This document shows, in pieces, positions 1 to 64,000 of a stretch of 64,000 bases of DNA. The position numbers and the translations under genes were made by a program. The notes under the pieces are model-generated. The model ran no database searches, was not told the DNA's origin, and was given only the letters and a program-made list of their open reading frames with translations. Positions within the stretch are counted from its first letter, which is position 1, and each line of letters starts with the position of its first letter. The stretch comes from Halisarca cf. caerulea (lineage: Eukaryota; Porifera; Demospongiae; Chondrillida; Halisarcidae): contig CAUJGJ010000002.1 of assembly GCA_963170055.1 (NCBI GenBank), forward strand, positions 2,692,846 through 2,756,845, read 5' to 3'.

Positions 1-262
1 GTGTGTGTGTGTGTGTGTATGTGTGTTATACCGAATATGCATAAGCATGCATGCAAATAACCTTTCAATTCTGAAACTGTTATACATATTCCTGTGGATT
101 CTGATGGCTTGCACAGCAATCACAAAAAGACAACATGAAGAGTTCGCAAGTTCCAGACACATATTATGTGTGTGTGCGTGTGTGCCTGTGTTTTGTGTGT
201 ATGTGTTGTGTGTGTGTGTGTGTGTGTGTGTGTTTTGTGTGCATGTGTTGTGTGTGTGTGTG
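1..262. repeat. (GT)n microsatellite tracts at left edge
   Basis: A pure GT run occupies 1-18 and an interrupted GT array lies at about 166-262, broken by GTTTTGTGTGCAT inserts that repeat at roughly 40-bp spacing. The long reading frames here are only Cys-Val or Thr-His repeats from the dinucleotide. Confidence 0.95.
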
Positions 263-599
263 CACATATACACCTAGTACCTGTCAAGCCAAAAGGAGCT
301 GTAATTTCAATGCATTTACATACTATGAGAAATTTGACAATCTTGTGGGAAGTAAAATTTTCAATAAAACCAATGACATCCAAATTAGGGAATTCCCCAT
401 CACAGTTAAAAGTCTTTGACATACTTTTGTATAAAACTATGTACAATAAAATAAATATAATAATAGTGATCTCAATAATAATTTATAAAGATATCTTTCA
501 TGAACACATAGTGGTAGCGATGCCATCTATATGTATGAAATTTTGTATAAGAATGCTATTTCATATGTGCACATATGAACAGCATTTGCTGATCCTAGA
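263..599. other. AT-rich 3' flank of the minus-strand gene, no gene seen
   Basis: This stretch lies downstream of the stop codon of the minus-strand EGF/CUB gene and should contain its 3' UTR. I see no clear AATAAA on the minus strand and no other coding potential. Confidence 0.5.
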
Positions 600-985
600 C
601 TAAGAGTCACTCGGTGGAGGAAGCTGAAGAAAGTCCATTACAAATCCTGATCTTTGTACCAGGTCATCTGTGAAAAGGAGTATGAAAACCTTCCCAGGAT
701 TTTCGAACACAAAGTTCTTATCTGTATGTGACCCACAAAAACTCCTGAAATCCCCATCTCTGTCAGCTAATAACATTAGCTGGTCGTTGTAACACTCTGA
801 AGAGGCTATGTCAGGCTCTTGAAGATCAACAGAAGTGAAATTAAGCTGAATGGTATATCCTGTCTGTACATATATCACCCAAAAACACTGCATGAGGGAT
901 GGGTGTTGCAATGGATATCCAGGGGATGATATTTTACCTTGTTCACTCTGTATGCCCCATGACTCTTCGCAGAAGTGGCGACGTT
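600..985 (-). CDS. EGF/CUB gene, exon 3
   Basis: Acceptor CTGTTTAG|AACGTC. The split codon G|AA keeps the frame into FCEESWG...GKISSPGYP, a classic CUB start, and the exon runs to a TAG stop at 600-602 after LQLPPPSDS. It carries all of CUB-like domain 2. Confidence 0.8.
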
Positions 986-2640
986 CTAAACAGAGAATGA
1001 AAACACGTTATACATCACTACCATCATCATCATCATTCAATTGCATGTAATAAGAAAGCTCCTGGACTATACACACCTTATATACATAATCCCTAAGGCC
1101 AGTCAATCTGGGGATCCCATACAATACATGGGATTATGAGGAATCCAATTGATTCAGAAACACACGTACATTGAAACTGACTGTATGCATACAATTTAAT
1201 GAGTATATTATGCTTCTATAATTTGAGTATCACGAATGAAGCCACACACATAAATTTACCAATAGGAGAGACACTAGGGAATGAAAGAGGAAATGAAACA
1301 TTTTACGAATGCAGTGCACATGGTATAGGGCAACAAGAAAATTTATGGGGGTGGGGCCGGCGAGAATAAAATGGCGTCCGGAAGTGGGTCTCCGTCAGAC
1401 CTCACCTATCCGCACACATCCATCCTGGATGAAATTGCAGATAAAGTGAGGGAATGGATAAATGAGGGAGCAGTAGTATAGTGTACAGTAGGATTATTGC
1501 GGATTTGTTCCTACAAAAACTACTGTGGAAGGTGAGGGAACTGGATATCTGAAGTGCGGATAAATGAGGTCTCACTGTACTGTAAACGGTAACCACGGTC
1601 ATACTGTGACGTGGTCACATATGAGATACCCAGCCGCTAATAATAACAGCTAGCAAGAATGTAGGATATGAGGATCATAGTGGAGTGGTTATAAATTTTA
1701 TAGTTTTGCGTTTATGATGCAACATGATAGGACAACTGATAAGGGAATTAAGATGGTATAAATTGATTAAGCACGTACCATTGATGACAGTCCGGTATCT
1801 CAGTCGTAGTGTATTCGTTTTATTGTTTCCAGCATAGATGACTTCAACGAAGATAACGTTACTGTCGCTAACAATCGTCTGAAAACTGTCAGTACCGCAA
1901 TAGCCGCCCTGTCTAAACTGATAACCAGGTTCAAATTTATCCTGGTAGACTGATACGCGGTTATTCTCGGGACACGAGGTGTGCCTGTATTTCAAATCTT
2001 CCTCCGTTAAGTGAAGCGGGTGCACCTGGAACTCTTCGGCCGAGAGAATTATTCTCTTCCCAGGTAGGCCGTTTGTCCTATCTTCTGCATCCGTTCTTAT
2101 TTCATAAACACATCTCAATTCCTCTGAAAGACCAGGGAAAGTTGCTTCGATGATTCCTTCCGAGTCAAGGTAAAGCTCACCGCATAGCGCCACTGCAAGC
2201 AATTGAAAGGAAAATCAAAGCAAATTGAATGTAAGCTTAAGCTTAGCTAAAACGCAATAGCATTTTGTGGATGCAAGACGAACGAAATCTTATTTTAAAT
2301 TACCATTTTCACAATAACGTCCTGCAAATCCTTCGGGGCATAAACAGGGTTGAAAAAGGTTGGAAGAATTTGCTGTCCCTCCGTTTAGACACATCTCCGT
2401 ACAATTGTCAGTTTCCTGTGATGTCTGAGTCGTCGGAGGGTTGCACTTCGTACCATTGCAGCACAGCACGTCTGCATCCTGGTAGCCCACACCACTAGGT
2501 TCACACCTGACAGGACCAACTATCTGTTTGCATTCATCAACTGGTATAAGGTCTTGTATGCTACGCAGCGATCGAAAGAGTGGATTACCTGTAACAATTA
2601 CCAGACACACAATAAAAACTACTATACTAAATCCTCCCAT
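600..2640 (-). CDS. Secreted EGF-like / double CUB-domain protein (3 exons)
   Basis: Exons 2640-2304, 2192-1779 and 985-600 join with GT..AG introns, both phase 1, into 378 codons plus stop. Seen: a hydrophobic N-terminus (MGGFSIVVFIVCLVIVTGN) typical of a signal peptide; a short Cys-rich segment with a CC pair (residues ~36-66); an EGF-like domain at ~79-111 (CLNGGT, then CLCPEGFAGRYCE); CUB-like domain 1 at ~116-250 (CGELYL...YCGTD); CUB-like domain 2 at ~254-375 (SPGYP...QCFW...FCGS). Each CUB shows the usual four cysteines. The start at 2640 is preferred over an in-frame ATG at 2679 because a TATA-like box at 2690-2700 would place the transcript start between them. A six-codon upstream ORF begins at 2647. 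EGF and CUB modules usually serve extracellular binding. Ligand and role are unknown, and no membrane anchor follows CUB2. Confidence 0.8.
1396..1577 (-). mobile_element. TA-flanked MITE, CACTTATC family (P5)
   Basis: Inverted orientation. The ends read CAGACCTCACCTATCC and GAGGTCTCACTG|TA. Related copies lie at 11616-11802, 34951-35508, 58388-58573 and 61822-62061, sharing a TCATCCAGAA(C/T)GGATGTG internal motif. It is probably a non-autonomous pogo-like element. Confidence 0.65.
1779..2192 (-). CDS. EGF/CUB gene, exon 2
   Basis: Acceptor TTGCAG|TGGCG and donor AATG|GTACGTG bound a 414-nt exon holding the whole first CUB-like domain (CGELYLDSEG to LRLRYRTV). Intron 2 (986-1778) contains one inverted-repeat MITE at 1396-1577 and otherwise nothing recognisable. 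Confidence 0.8.
2304..2640 (-). CDS. EGF/CUB gene, exon 1
   Basis: It encodes the signal peptide, the Cys-rich segment and the EGF-like domain. The donor is GAAAATG|GTAATT, so the exon ends in phase 1. Reading through would stop four codons later, which supports splicing here. Intron 1 (2193-2303) is only 111 bp. Confidence 0.8.
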
Positions 2641-2961
2641 GCTCCATGCACTCACTGTGTGATTGACCTCATTTCTCAACAGTACTTCTCTTTTATATTC
2701 ACAGGCAGAGGAAGCAAGGCTGGGTGGGCCGGGGCACTAGTACTGGTATTCTATTGGTAGGTGATACAAAAGACCAAGCTAGCCTTTTATGGACCTTCAA
2801 AATTGAGGTATTGAAAGGGGCCATGCCCCCACCTGGCCCACCTAGTTCCGCATGATTCTCTTCCGGCGGTCACTTCTTTTATCAAGTTTTATCGTCGCTT
2901 ATCGTATCTGATTATGCCGCGAAACCTAACATTACGTAAATAAAGTGGCGGGAACTGGAAA
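2641..2961. promoter_or_regulatory. Bidirectional promoter between the EGF/CUB gene and KNTC1
   Basis: Only ~320 bp separate the divergent start codons. Seen: an inverted CCAAT (ATTGG) near 2752, an E2F-like GCCGCGAAAC at 2916-2925, a TTACGTAA palindrome at 2932-2939, and GGCGGGAA, a good E2F half-consensus, at 2947-2954, just ahead of the KNTC1 ATG. The KNTC1 side has no TATA box. E2F control would fit a mitotic checkpoint gene. This is inference from motifs only. Confidence 0.5.
2690..2700 (-). promoter_or_regulatory. TATA-like box of the minus-strand gene
   Basis: The minus strand reads GAATATAAAAG. It lies 50-60 bp upstream of the chosen ATG (2640), a fitting distance for a start site near 2660-2670. 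Confidence 0.5.
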
Positions 2962-63953
<60,992 letters not shown>

Positions 63954-64000
63954 GTCAGTTGCTGTATGCACTAGGTGCAGTGGATGTTTATGGTACATAC

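Noticed and set aside
2641..2679. Upstream in-frame ATG at 2679 as the start of the EGF/CUB gene
   Set aside because: The TATA-like box at 2690-2700 would put the transcript start downstream of it, and the signal peptide begins naturally at the 2640 ATG; not excluded by sequence alone.

Overview
The window looks like an intron-rich, repeat-laden animal (metazoan) nuclear genome. Evidence: short exons with GT..AG splice sites, kilobase introns, very many (CA/GT)n tracts, short inverted-repeat DNA transposon remnants and LINE remnants. Nothing fixes the species. A marine invertebrate such as a sponge or cnidarian is my guess, based only on the kinds of repeats.

Genes. Two divergent genes share a roughly 320-bp intergenic promoter. 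On the minus strand (2640 down to 600) a three-exon gene encodes a 378-residue secreted protein: signal peptide, small Cys-rich segment, EGF-like domain and two CUB-like domains. On the plus strand (2962 to past the right edge) a very long gene encodes the N-terminal half of kinetochore-associated protein 1 (KNTC1/Rod), the large subunit of the Rod-Zw10-Zwilch complex of the spindle checkpoint. I could join 31 exons in one continuous reading frame (3253 nt, about 1084 residues). The first ~330 residues look like the Rod beta-propeller and the rest like its alpha-solenoid. The gene continues beyond position 63953.

Everything else is intron filler. Introns 3-16 (3.5-40.5 kb) carry many short inverted-repeat elements whose ends read CAGTGnAACCTC..., flanked by TA, probably pogo/Tigger-type MITEs. 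They also hold a second MITE group rich in GCGAAAATTT, a Harbinger-like MITE just behind exon 9, a broken hAT (ZMYM1-like) transposase, a Penelope-like insertion with a 15-bp target duplication and a hammerhead-like motif, a 1-kb 20-bp minisatellite and a 300-bp inverted duplication. Introns 17-31 hold further MITEs, a decayed LINE and a decayed retroelement with a nuclease-like C-terminus (intron 24), near-perfect foldback palindromes (intron 22) and several minisatellites with 17-, 16-, 21-, 23-, 36- and 54-bp units.

The most unusual items are a minisatellite in intron 22 that has amplified the last 20 nt of exon 22 together with its 5' splice site; (GT)n tracts that start exactly at the splice donors of exons 20 and 24; and many unrelated-looking MITE families sharing one terminal motif. 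No tRNA, rRNA or CRISPR array was seen. I found no clearly new multi-gene system.
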